Assembly (NCBI RefSeq): GCF_044359855.1
Contig: NZ_CP132291.1
Span: 1,302,001-1,366,000, forward strand
DNA: 64,000 bases
Direction: 5' to 3'
From: Rummeliibacillus pycnus_A
GTDB taxonomy: Bacteria > Bacillota > Bacilli > Bacillales_A > Planococcaceae
A model generated the notes under the pieces. It was not told the DNA's origin. It did no database searches and saw only the letters and a list, made by a program, of their open reading frames with translations. The position numbers and the translations under genes were made by a program. This document shows, piece after piece, positions 35,088-43,787 of this stretch (the stretch's first letter is position 1; each line of letters opens with the position of its first letter).

Positions 35088-36127
35088 ACAAATTCACCTG
35101 CATTCATATAAACTTTAGCCGTTTCGAAATCGATTAGTCTCTTTGCAAGTAACTGTTGAATCGAGCTATCAATCGTATGCATGCCAAGCGCGCGGTTTGT
35201 TTGCATAATATTCGTCAGCTGATGCACTTTGTCATTACGGATCAAGTTTGCAACAGAAGACGTGTGTACCAAAATTTCAGTAGCGGCAATTCGACCAGGC
35301 TTGTCTACTCGTTTAAATAGACGTTGCGAAATGATACCTTGCAATACATTTGCCAACTGAATACGAATTTGCCCTTGTTGATGTGATGGAAACACATCGA
35401 TAATACGGTCAATCGTTGTAGGAGCGCTACTTGTATGCAATGTAGCCATGACTAAGTGACCTGTTTCAGCCGCAGTTATGGCTGTTGAAATCGTCTCTAA
35501 ATCTCGCATTTCCCCTACTAGAATAATATCCGGGTCTTGTCGAAGTGCTGCTCGTAAACCGTTGGCAAAGCTTTTTGTATCTGATCCGACTTCACGTTGG
35601 TTGACAATCGATTGTTGATGCTTATGCAAATACTCGATTGGATCTTCAAGCGTAATAATATGTTTTGCTTGGTTTGTATTGATATAGTTAATCATGGCTG
35701 CCAGCGTTGTTGATTTACCAGAACCTGTGGGACCTGTTACTAAAATTAACCCTTGTGGTTTATTGCATAAATCCTTCAACACTTCTGGCATTCCTAATTG
35801 CTCAATCGTTGGTATTTCTGCAGTGATTTTACGAGCTGCTAGTGTGCAACTATTTCGTTGATGGTAAGCGTTCATGCGGAAACGACATCTTCCAGGCAAT
35901 GAGTAGTTAAAGTCTACTTCCCCATTTGTTTCAAATTCTTTCATACGATGTGGTGGCAACACTTCTCGAAGCATCTGCTCTAAATCTTTAGGGGTCAAAA
36001 TTTCTTCTCCATGTTGAAGCAATTGCCCATTAATTCGATAGTATGGAGGTACCCCTACCGTTGCATGTAAATCGGAAGCATCCTTTTCATCCGCATAAGT
36101 TAGTAATTCTACGATTGACTTTGTCAT
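35084..36127 (-). CDS. pilT: Type IV pilus retraction ATPase PilT
   Basis: A 347-aa hexameric ATPase that depolymerises pili and so powers twitching. Walker A GPTGSGKSTTLAAM, Asp box (LEDPIEYLHKHQQS), Walker B region (LRQDPDIILVGEMRD) and His box (TGHLVMATLHTSSA) are intact. Its presence distinguishes this locus from the com pseudopilus of B. subtilis, which has no PilT. Confidence 0.97.
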   Translation of the reverse strand: MTKSIVELLTYADEKDASDLHATVGVPPYYRINGQLLQHGEEILTPKDLEQMLREVLPPHRMKEFETNGEVDFNYSLPGRCRFRMNAYHQRNSCTLAARKITAEIPTIEQLGMPEVLKDLCNKPQGLILVTGPTGSGKSTTLAAMINYINTNQAKHIITLEDPIEYLHKHQQSIVNQREVGSDTKSFANGLRAALRQDPDIILVGEMRDLETISTAITAAETGHLVMATLHTSSAPTTIDRIIDVFPSHQQGQIRIQLANVLQGIISQRLFKRVDKPGRIAATEILVHTSSVANLIRNDKVHQLTNIMQTNRALGMHTIDSSIQQLLAKRLIDFETAKVYMNAGEFV

Positions 36128-36138
36128 TTCCTCACATC

Positions 36139-37803
36139 CTAATCTTCAGTTGCCACACGTAATATTTCTTCTGTTGTAGTAAGGCCATCTGCTACTTTTA
36201 ATAATCCATCTTCAAGTAATGTTCTGTAGCCATGCTTGTACATATGTTTTTTTATATCTGATAAGCTTGCCTTGTTAAGAATTAATTCTTTCACCCGTTC
36301 ATCGACTACTAATATTTCGTGAATAGCTAACCTTCCTCTATAACCTGTGTTACTACATGACGGACAACCTTTTCCTCGTTTGACATGAGAAATTTCAATC
36401 GTATGCTTTGAAAAGATTTCTAACTCCTGACCAGATAAATCATGATATTCTCCACAATCTCGGCAAACACGACGGACAAGACGTTGTGCGACTACTCCAA
36501 CTACTGAAGAAGAAAGTAGAAATGGTTCAATTCCCATATCGAATAGACGAGAAATGGATTCTGCCGCACTATTCGTATGTAAAGTACTAAGAACTAAGTG
36601 CCCCGTTAATGATGCACGTGTTGCAATTTGCGCCGTTTCTAAATCTCGTATTTCCCCAATCATGATAATATCAGGGTCTTGCCGCAAAATAGAACGCAAT
36701 CCAGTTGCAAACGTTAAACCAATCTCTTCACGTACTTGAATCTGATTAACGCCATCCAATTGATATTCAACCGGATCTTCGACTGTAATAATATTGACTT
36801 CTTCATTATTCAAATAAGTTAAAGCTGTTGATAATGTTGAAGATTTACCTGAACCAGTTGGGCCTGTAATAAGTACAATTCCATTTGGTTTGCTAACCAT
36901 CTCTTTAAAATGACTTAAATTATTCTCTGAGAACCCTAATTTATGAAGGTCTCCATGTGAATTATTTAAATCGAGTACACGCATGACCACTTTCTCACCA
37001 TATACGGTAGGCAATGTAGATAAACGTATATCAACAGGATGAAGATTAATATTTGCTTTGATTCGACCATCCTGTGGTAAACGATTTTCAGTAATATTCA
37101 AGTTCCCCATGATTTTAATACGAGCAATAATCATATTTTGCATACTCTTTGGTAGCGAACGCTCAGTTTTTAAAACACCATCGATACGATAACGAATTCG
37201 AAGTTCTGTTTCTTGAGGGTCGAAGTGAATATCACTCGCTCTTTGAACAACCGCATTCGAAATAATTTGGTTAACCAGTTTCACAATGGGTGAATCATCA
37301 TCCAACATTTCCGTTTCATCGTTTTTTTCTGCTGGCATTAAATCATTCAATGCCGCATCCATTGTTTCTTGTAAGTCATAATGCTTACTGATTGCGCGTC
37401 GCAAATCATCTTTTGTCGCAATACAAGTTTCTATTTGACACCCCGTTGCCATTCGAACTTCTTCAATAGCAAAATAATCCATTGGATCGGCCATCGCGAT
37501 AAGTAATTTATTTTTTTCACGAGACAATGGCATTAGTAAGGCGCGTTTTGCTAATCCTTTCGGAAGTAAATGAACTAGATCTGGATCGATTACGAACTGG
37601 CTAATACTAATATGCGGAATGCCTAATTGAATTTCTAGCACTTCAATTAATTGTTGCTCTGTTAACAAATTTTCACGAATTAAAAAGTCACCTAGTTTTT
37701 CATCTTTCGTCTTATTTTCTAATGCAAATTCAAGCTGTTGCCCTGTTATGGCGCCTGCTTCGACTAGTAAATCACCAAGTCTTCTTCTTGTCGTAAGACT
37801 CAT
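36139..37803 (-). CDS. pilB: Type IV pilus extension ATPase PilB with N-terminal MshEN domain
   Basis: A 554-aa assembly ATPase. Residues about 7-55 hold two 24-residue MshEN-type motifs (RLGDLLVEAGAITGQQLEFA, then KLGDFLIRENLLTEQQLIEV), the fold that binds c-di-GMP in MshE and several PilB proteins. The ATPase domain has Walker A GPTGSGKSSTLS, the Asp box EDPVEYQLDGVNQIQV, LRQDPDIIMIGEIRD and STLHTNSAAESISRL, and a tetracysteine zinc site (CRDCGEYH and GCPSCSNTGYRGR). I use the ATG at 37803 after GAGGGTG. It starts 11 bases upstream of pilT. Confidence 0.96.
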   Translation of the reverse strand: MSLTTRRRLGDLLVEAGAITGQQLEFALENKTKDEKLGDFLIRENLLTEQQLIEVLEIQLGIPHISISQFVIDPDLVHLLPKGLAKRALLMPLSREKNKLLIAMADPMDYFAIEEVRMATGCQIETCIATKDDLRRAISKHYDLQETMDAALNDLMPAEKNDETEMLDDDSPIVKLVNQIISNAVVQRASDIHFDPQETELRIRYRIDGVLKTERSLPKSMQNMIIARIKIMGNLNITENRLPQDGRIKANINLHPVDIRLSTLPTVYGEKVVMRVLDLNNSHGDLHKLGFSENNLSHFKEMVSKPNGIVLITGPTGSGKSSTLSTALTYLNNEEVNIITVEDPVEYQLDGVNQIQVREEIGLTFATGLRSILRQDPDIIMIGEIRDLETAQIATRASLTGHLVLSTLHTNSAAESISRLFDMGIEPFLLSSSVVGVVAQRLVRRVCRDCGEYHDLSGQELEIFSKHTIEISHVKRGKGCPSCSNTGYRGRLAIHEILVVDERVKELILNKASLSDIKKHMYKHGYRTLLEDGLLKVADGLTTTEEILRVATED

Positions 37804-37822
37804 TACGGTCACCCTCTAATTC

Positions 37823-39232
37823 TTATTTAGTATCCTTAGGTGTGACAATATCCCCGGAGTTATTATAGTAACTCCCCTTTGGTACTGAACCACCATTTTT
37901 ACTTTTTGTTGCTTCTTTGCTATTTGTTGAGCTAGATTTCGAGCTATTTGGATCAGTATTGGAATTCTCATCCTTACCATTATTTGAATCCTCAGTACTC
38001 ACCGTTTCACCTGTATTAATAATGCCATCTGAATTTCCGCTTCCATCAGTAGATGAATTAGTAGTAGTTGCCGTTTGTTTTGATGATTTTTCTATAATCT
38101 CATTCTTTGGAGCATAATAGTTTTGACTGATTAATTGCGCCTTTGATTCACCATTTTCATCAGTAAACGTTCGATAGATTAATAGCTGTAAACCAGATTT
38201 TGCTTGTTGAACTGTTTTACTAGCGCCTTCAGCCAAATTATTAGAATAACGATAAATTGTACGTGGCATAACAGTTATTCGATTTTTTTCAGAAACGGTT
38301 ACATCTGGATTTCCAGGTAAAGAATATAATTCGATTTTTAGTACATTAGATTTCACAGATGCAACAATTTTCGCAGGGACTGCGCTATGAGAGATAAATT
38401 GTAAATCTTTTTCCAGGAAAGGACTTACCGTCGCTTCATAACCTGGTTTCACAAAAGCCGGAATGTTGTCTGCTTGATGTCTTTCGGTAATTTCAAAGCT
38501 ACTTTGCAAAACAGCGCTATATAACGCAGATGCCGCAATTGTCATCGCATCATCATTGCTACCAGCTTTTGTTGCAATATCATTGAAAGAGAATGGCGTT
38601 TCTGGTTCAATCATTACACCGTCTAATTCCTTAGCAATCGCTGAGATATCCGATATTTGAGTATCTTTCAATGCAATAGACTGGAATGAAATACGTTCTG
38701 CATTTTTCATAGACAAATCGGTAACATTAACTTTTATAGGAGATTTTTTTAAATAGGATGCTGCTTCAAGTACTTGTGATTCAAGATCTTCCCCTTTTAG
38801 ATTTGTTTCACTTTCAATTTTTTCTATTAATGAAGCATTTGCTTCCACGATTAACGCTTCATGAACGACTGGCTTCTTCTCCCAAAATGCATACCATGGT
38901 TTTTCTGTATCATTTTCATATTGTTTGATGGATGCATCGACATTAAATAGGAAATCATCACTATTTAGTAATACTTTTCGATCACCAACAGTTATGTAAA
39001 TTTCGGCATTTTTCCATTCTGCAATTGCCACATCTATTTGTTTTTTCATGTCTTTTTCCGATAAATCTTCCACGTTGACAGATCCAATAGTCGAACCATT
39101 TGAAGCTGCATAAGCACTAACATTTACATATTTTAAAGATGAAAATAGAAATGCTGAAAATATTAAAATTATCGTTAGCCATTTTGAGATCGTCCTCATC
39201 CTCTTATTCACATCTCCAATCGAATCGATCAT
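37823..39232 (-). CDS. VanW-like secreted/membrane-anchored protein
   Basis: A 469-aa protein with an N-terminal membrane segment (SKWLTIILIFSAFLFSSLKY), an N-terminal region like peptidoglycan-binding-like domains of YoaR/VanW proteins, and a VanW domain at about residues 200-340 (PETPFSFNDIATKAGSNDDA, AALYSAVLQSSFEITERHQA). The C-terminal 100 residues are Ser/Thr/Asn/Gly-rich and probably span the wall. VanW function is unknown. It is the first gene of the minus-strand pilus operon, 10-20 bases before pilB. No convincing ribosome site precedes the ATG at 39232; a start at 39199 is possible. Confidence 0.75.
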   Translation of the reverse strand: MIDSIGDVNKRMRTISKWLTIILIFSAFLFSSLKYVNVSAYAASNGSTIGSVNVEDLSEKDMKKQIDVAIAEWKNAEIYITVGDRKVLLNSDDFLFNVDASIKQYENDTEKPWYAFWEKKPVVHEALIVEANASLIEKIESETNLKGEDLESQVLEAASYLKKSPIKVNVTDLSMKNAERISFQSIALKDTQISDISAIAKELDGVMIEPETPFSFNDIATKAGSNDDAMTIAASALYSAVLQSSFEITERHQADNIPAFVKPGYEATVSPFLEKDLQFISHSAVPAKIVASVKSNVLKIELYSLPGNPDVTVSEKNRITVMPRTIYRYSNNLAEGASKTVQQAKSGLQLLIYRTFTDENGESKAQLISQNYYAPKNEIIEKSSKQTATTTNSSTDGSGNSDGIINTGETVSTEDSNNGKDENSNTDPNSSKSSSTNSKEATKSKNGGSVPKGSYYNNSGDIVTPKDTK

Positions 39233-39634
39233 TCTGATATGTGTAAAATTAACTATCGAACTTATTATAAATAATATTATTTAAAAATGATATGACTTTT
39301 TACACTTTTTTTAATTTTTCATTAAAAATTACACAAAATTAACATGACATTTAACATAGTAATTGTATATAAAAGGATATATAATAAGTTAAAATGTATG
39401 TTAACCAGTAAAGTGTTGAATCATTTTTTATGCTACGCACAACTCTTTAAACCTAAAAAACATACATAATTACCCATAATTCATTCTATAAAATCCTATT
39501 CAAAATAGAATATTTCACCTTCGTATAGTTAATTTAGTTACGATGAACTATATTACTTATATGTCGTAAGTATCAAATATCTATTTATTGATAATAGATT
39601 AATTAAGAAGCTTAAGAGAAAGAAGGTTATTGAA
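39233..39634. other. Divergent intergenic region of the pilus locus
   Basis: A 402-base AT-rich region from which the minus-strand pilus operon and the plus-strand minor pilin operon diverge, so it should hold both promoters. TATAAT-like boxes occur on both strands (for example 39380-39385 plus; near 39258-39263 minus), but I could not pair any with a good -35 box. TACTTA (39554-39559) and TAAGTA (39567-39572) form a short inverted repeat that could be an operator. No ORF here looks real. Confidence 0.5.
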
Positions 39635-40090
39635 ATGACCTCAAAAAAAATTAAATCTTCTTTTAATGAAAAAGGTGCCACATTGGTTGAAGTTATTGCC
39701 TCCTTTGTAATATTGGTAATCTTACTAATATCGTTTTTTACATTATTTATACAAACAAAACAGACTACTAAAAGCTCAGCTCAGGTTGTAGATGCGACTT
39801 ATCTCGCACAGACAGAGATGGAGGAAATCTATAAATACAGTAAAGATAATGGTCTGAATCGAAGCATCATAGAAAACGACTTAGGATATAAACCAGAAGA
39901 TTCTACTGTAACTAACCCTAGAAGCTATACAAAATCATCTTCTAAGCCTCTTATAAATTTAAGAATAGCTGATAACAAAAATGTAGATGGCTCGATTAAT
40001 AAAGATTTAATGAACGTTATTGTTGAGGTAAAGGAAGATACTGTTACAAAAGCTAAAATGGAAACTGTGGTGAAATGGAAGGTAGATTAA
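39635..40090 (+). CDS. Minor pilin, PilV/GspI-like
   Basis: A 151-aa prepilin-like protein. Leader MTSKKIKSSFNEKG is followed by ATLVEVIASFVILVILLIS with Glu at +5. AGAAAGAAGG precedes the ATG. First of three overlapping minor pilin genes. Confidence 0.88.
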   Translation: MTSKKIKSSFNEKGATLVEVIASFVILVILLISFFTLFIQTKQTTKSSAQVVDATYLAQTEMEEIYKYSKDNGLNRSIIENDLGYKPEDSTVTNPRSYTKSSSKPLINLRIADNKNVDGSINKDLMNVIVEVKEDTVTKAKMETVVKWKVD

Positions 40091-40539
40091 TGTATAAAAT
40101 ACTAAAAAACCAAAGAGGAATGACATTAGTAGAAATACTTGCAGCAGTTTTACTCATGGGGTTAGTATCTGTACTTATACTAAATGTCTTAGTAGAAAGT
40201 ACCAATCAATATAAGGAACAGCTGTCTAGAGACAAACAACTAAACGATGCTTCATATGTATTAAAAGTTATAACGAAAGATATGCGCAAATCTACTGCAA
40301 GTCAAATTAATCCAATAGCTGATGGAATCGAAATCAGTGGTAATAAATATCAATTAGATCAATCTGACTTTACGATAAAGAAAAATAATGAAACATTAAT
40401 AAATAATATAGATACTTTTACAGTAACAAAGACTTTAAATGATAATGAATGGAATATTTATATTAAAGAGAAAAGTGATAATCGTAGCAAACAAACAGAA
40501 GCAAAAACAACTATTGTCTTGAGGAGTGGAGATAAATGA
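40090..40539 (+). CDS. Minor pilin, PilW/GspJ-like
   Basis: A 149-aa prepilin-like protein. The start ATG at 40090 overlaps the upstream stop (TAATG) and follows GGAAGGTAG. Leader MYKILKNQRG, then MTLVEILAAVLLMGLVSVLI with Glu at +5. The rest shares features of GspJ/PilW (QLNDASYVLKVITKDMRK). Confidence 0.88.
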   Translation: MYKILKNQRGMTLVEILAAVLLMGLVSVLILNVLVESTNQYKEQLSRDKQLNDASYVLKVITKDMRKSTASQINPIADGIEISGNKYQLDQSDFTIKKNNETLINNIDTFTVTKTLNDNEWNIYIKEKSDNRSKQTEAKTTIVLRSGDK

Positions 40540-41849
40540 AAAAAAGGTTTAAAAAAATAAGAATGCCAGCAAATAATGAAAATGGATATACGCTCATTAT
40601 TGTTATCATGGCACTTGTTGTTATCTCTGTACTTGGACTTGGTTTAATGGGAACTACTGCTTCGACTTTGAAACAATCAGATAGCGAACGGACTGACCAG
40701 TCTGCTTTCTATATCGCTGAATCTGGTGTTGTTCAAAAAAGAGAAGAGTTAAATAAAGTTGTAGAAAATGCTTACCACTTTACAAAAGATAATTTTGTAA
40801 CAGATAAAAATAAATCATTTGAGGAAAATTTGAATAATTTTAAAAATATTTTCTTTGCAAATGTAAACACAGAAATTAATAGAAGGAAAAATAGTAAATA
40901 TGTGAATTATGAGCAGCAATTAAATAGTGATCAAAAACCATATGCAGATGTAACAGTAGTAGAATCAAAAGTTACCTCAAATAGTTATGAAATAATCTCT
41001 ACAGGTTGGATTAAACAAAAACATCGAACTGTTGCACAAATGTTTACTATTAATTTTAAAGATCCAGATCCTCCTAATAATTCAATTTCTGAATACGCTG
41101 TTCATGTGAAAAATGGAATTACAGTTAAGGGAAGTGCTAATATCTATCCTAAACCCATATCAGTTGCAACTGAATCAACTCCCTCAGCTGTTAATATACA
41201 AGACAAATTCTCAGATCAAGTTAATGCAAAAACAAACCAACCTTTTCCAAAAGAACCACTTTCAACTTTAAAAAACAATTTCAATAGTTTTAGTAATTTA
41301 CCCATGTCCGACAATTCAACATATAAGTGTACTAATAATACTATTAATAAAATTTGTTTAAATACAGCCAATATTAAATTGAATAGTTTAAATAATGACG
41401 GGAATTTAATAATTGATACAGGTGATGATTCAGATAAACAAATTTTCCTTAACCAGTTGGACAATAAAGGAAATATCATTATTAACGGAGCGAAAAAACT
41501 TACTATATATGTAAAATCTTTAATTAACATCGGAACTATTAAATATAATAATAACACTAATTCTAATTTATCAATTTACTATAACGGGAATGAAAGTAAC
41601 CCAGATAATTTAAAACTGACAGGTAACGAAAAAATATATGGTAAATTTTATGCGCCTAATACTAATATTAATCTAAGAGGTAATGGCAGTGTCTTTGGTT
41701 CAATAATTGCAAATTCATTTGATGCAAGAGGAAATTCTTCGGTATCCTTTACATTAGAAAATCAAAATATTAATGTAATAATTAATAATCTTAATCCAAA
41801 AGATAGTTTATCTATTGATTATCAACCAATACAAGAAATTGATAATTAA
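40536..41849 (+). CDS. Large minor pilin, PilX/GspK-like, with beta-helix C-terminus
   Basis: A 437-aa protein with a class III-like signal (NNENG, then YTLIIVIMALVVISVLGLG) that lacks the Glu at +5, as GspK-type tip pseudopilins do. It is followed by the PilX motif QSDSERTDQSAFYIAESG. The C-terminal 230 residues are Asn-rich with short repeated hydrophobic/Gly steps (LTGNEKIYGKFYAPNTNINL, RGNGSVFGSIIANSF), the pattern of a right-handed beta-helix seen in many Firmicutes PilX-like proteins. Overlaps the previous gene by 4 bases. Probably a tip component exposed to the environment. Confidence 0.85.
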   Translation: MKKRFKKIRMPANNENGYTLIIVIMALVVISVLGLGLMGTTASTLKQSDSERTDQSAFYIAESGVVQKREELNKVVENAYHFTKDNFVTDKNKSFEENLNNFKNIFFANVNTEINRRKNSKYVNYEQQLNSDQKPYADVTVVESKVTSNSYEIISTGWIKQKHRTVAQMFTINFKDPDPPNNSISEYAVHVKNGITVKGSANIYPKPISVATESTPSAVNIQDKFSDQVNAKTNQPFPKEPLSTLKNNFNSFSNLPMSDNSTYKCTNNTINKICLNTANIKLNSLNNDGNLIIDTGDDSDKQIFLNQLDNKGNIIINGAKKLTIYVKSLINIGTIKYNNNTNSNLSIYYNGNESNPDNLKLTGNEKIYGKFYAPNTNINLRGNGSVFGSIIANSFDARGNSSVSFTLENQNINVIINNLNPKDSLSIDYQPIQEIDN

Positions 41850-41951
41850 CTTATACGAATTTACTTTTGCCAAAAAACGGGTAAAATTCAACCTAATTAC
41901 ATGTTTTTTGATATCTGATCAGATTCAATCTTTCCCTCTCCCAAAATTCAA

Positions 41952-41990
41952 AGAAAGAGTATATTTAGTTATACTCTTTCTTTCTAGTAA
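41952..41990. terminator. Terminator between minor pilins and diguanylate cyclase
   Basis: Perfect 12-bp stem (41952-41963 with 41970-41981, loop TTTAGT). T-rich sequence follows on the plus strand and, less so, on the minus strand, so it can serve both convergent units. Confidence 0.85.
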
Positions 41991-42001
41991 CTTATTCATA
42001 T

Positions 42002-43708
42002 TCAAAACCCAGCAACCCGATTTCTCCCCTGTTGCTTCGCTCCAATATACATCGCATGGTCTGCGTTTCGGAGTAATGTGGTTCCTTCGTCTGTGTCTTC
42101 GAATGCGGAGGATACACCTATACTTGCCGTTACACGAACGACTAGGTGATTGACATTTTCCATCAAGTCTGGTGATATTTCAAATGGTTGTGCTTCGATG
42201 GTTTGGCGTAAGTGTTCTGCGATATTAAGTGCTGCGTCTTTTGAATAGTTTGGTAGGAGAATGACAAATTCTTCTCCCCCATATCTTGCAAGTGTACCTT
42301 GTCCGCCAATTTCTCTTCGTAAAGTGTCTGCGATTCCACATAAAATATCATTTCCGCTTTGGTGACCGTAACTATCGTTTATTCTTTTAAAATAATCAAT
42401 ATCCAGCATAATTAATGATAGATTTGAAATATTTCGACTTTTCAAATCCTGCATCATCTTCGTTAGATATTCATCAAAATAGCGATAATTATATAATCCG
42501 GTTAGTCCACAGCGTTCACTGCTATGTCTAGTTTTTTCAACGTATCTTGCCTTCTCTAAAGAAACTGCAAAATAAGAGCATATGAGTTCAAGCATCTTCA
42601 CTTGATATTCTTTAAAGAAATTTTTCTTCTTAGACGTTAATAATAGAACGCCTTCCATATACTGATTTCTTGATAGAGGTAAAACTAATACACTTTGCGA
42701 ATCCGGCAGCAAATAATTGCTGGATGGTAAAAGCCATTCTGAACGTTTACTAAATATAACTTTTTCTTCTGTCAACAATGTATGTTTTAGTAAACTTTCA
42801 CTTAGTTCTTTATGCGTTACATTTTTTAAAATTTCTTGACCATTTTCGTAAGCTCGCAATACAGATAAAGAACCTGTTTGTTTTCTTCGATCTATCATAT
42901 AAAGCCCATCAATCTCAACCATTTTAGGAATTCGTTCCATAAACAAATCAAGTGTTTCTTCAGATTCCAACTGATCCGCTAATTGATGGCCAAAATGGGC
43001 AGCATCTGAAAGTTCTTTGTTAATCTTACTTGATATACTATAAAGCTGTAATAATTGCGTCATCATGTAAAATGGAATTCCTAATAACACAATTGAGATC
43101 ACTCCTGCATACTCTCCCAATAAATATAAGCTAAGCCCCATTGGAAGTGCAAAACAACCAATCACATAATCCCATGCATCATCAATTGTAAATAATTGCA
43201 ATTTATTTCCTAGTAATAATCCGCTTAGCTGTAAAAACACTTGATTTGCAATAATATTAACTACAGTATAAAGCAATCCATATTCAATAATATGCAAATG
43301 ATCTAATGAATGAATATTGCCACCAAACTTTAAATAGATATAACCACTGAAGAACGAAATAAGAAAAAACATTATCGAATTCCAAGGAATTCGATACAAA
43401 CTTTGGCGTGTCAGCTTTAATCGGTATAAAAATGGGATTATTGAAATTTGGAAAACAATAACTTCTATATATAATCCAAACTTTAAAAAAACCGCAAGAC
43501 TTACCCATTGAAGAAGGAAAAATGGCGTACCATTTATGACTATTGGATAAGTAGATGTTAAGAGCCCTAAAACAGTGAATCCTATCAACAATGACCAATC
43601 GATATCCGTTGGAGGTGGAAATGCACGATAAACTGTATATATGCTAATTGGCATAAATACAATCCACGTGATAAAGATCATCATTTGAAACGCAAATGAC
43701 TTTTTCAT
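42002..43708 (-). CDS. Membrane diguanylate cyclase (membrane sensor-GAF-GGDEF)
   Basis: A 568-aa protein predicted to make c-di-GMP. About seven membrane segments fill residues 1-215, a GAF-like domain follows (about 235-375), then a GGDEF domain (about 395-565) with the active-site RYGGEEFVILLP, DIDYFKRINDSYGHQSGND and ARTDGTTLLR-like end (EGTTLLRNADHAMYIGAKQQ). No RxxD inhibitory site precedes GGEEF, so product feedback is unlikely. AGGGGGAAA precedes the ATG. It lies next to the pilus genes, and PilB has a candidate c-di-GMP receptor domain. Confidence 0.92.
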   Translation of the reverse strand: MKKSFAFQMMIFITWIVFMPISIYTVYRAFPPPTDIDWSLLIGFTVLGLLTSTYPIVINGTPFFLLQWVSLAVFLKFGLYIEVIVFQISIIPFLYRLKLTRQSLYRIPWNSIMFFLISFFSGYIYLKFGGNIHSLDHLHIIEYGLLYTVVNIIANQVFLQLSGLLLGNKLQLFTIDDAWDYVIGCFALPMGLSLYLLGEYAGVISIVLLGIPFYMMTQLLQLYSISSKINKELSDAAHFGHQLADQLESEETLDLFMERIPKMVEIDGLYMIDRRKQTGSLSVLRAYENGQEILKNVTHKELSESLLKHTLLTEEKVIFSKRSEWLLPSSNYLLPDSQSVLVLPLSRNQYMEGVLLLTSKKKNFFKEYQVKMLELICSYFAVSLEKARYVEKTRHSSERCGLTGLYNYRYFDEYLTKMMQDLKSRNISNLSLIMLDIDYFKRINDSYGHQSGNDILCGIADTLRREIGGQGTLARYGGEEFVILLPNYSKDAALNIAEHLRQTIEAQPFEISPDLMENVNHLVVRVTASIGVSSAFEDTDEGTTLLRNADHAMYIGAKQQGRNRVAGF

Positions 43709-43787
43709 CCTAATTTCCCCCTACCCTTTAGATTTTATAATGTAAATTATACCAGACTGTTTTTCCATTTCAATACAAATATTTAGG

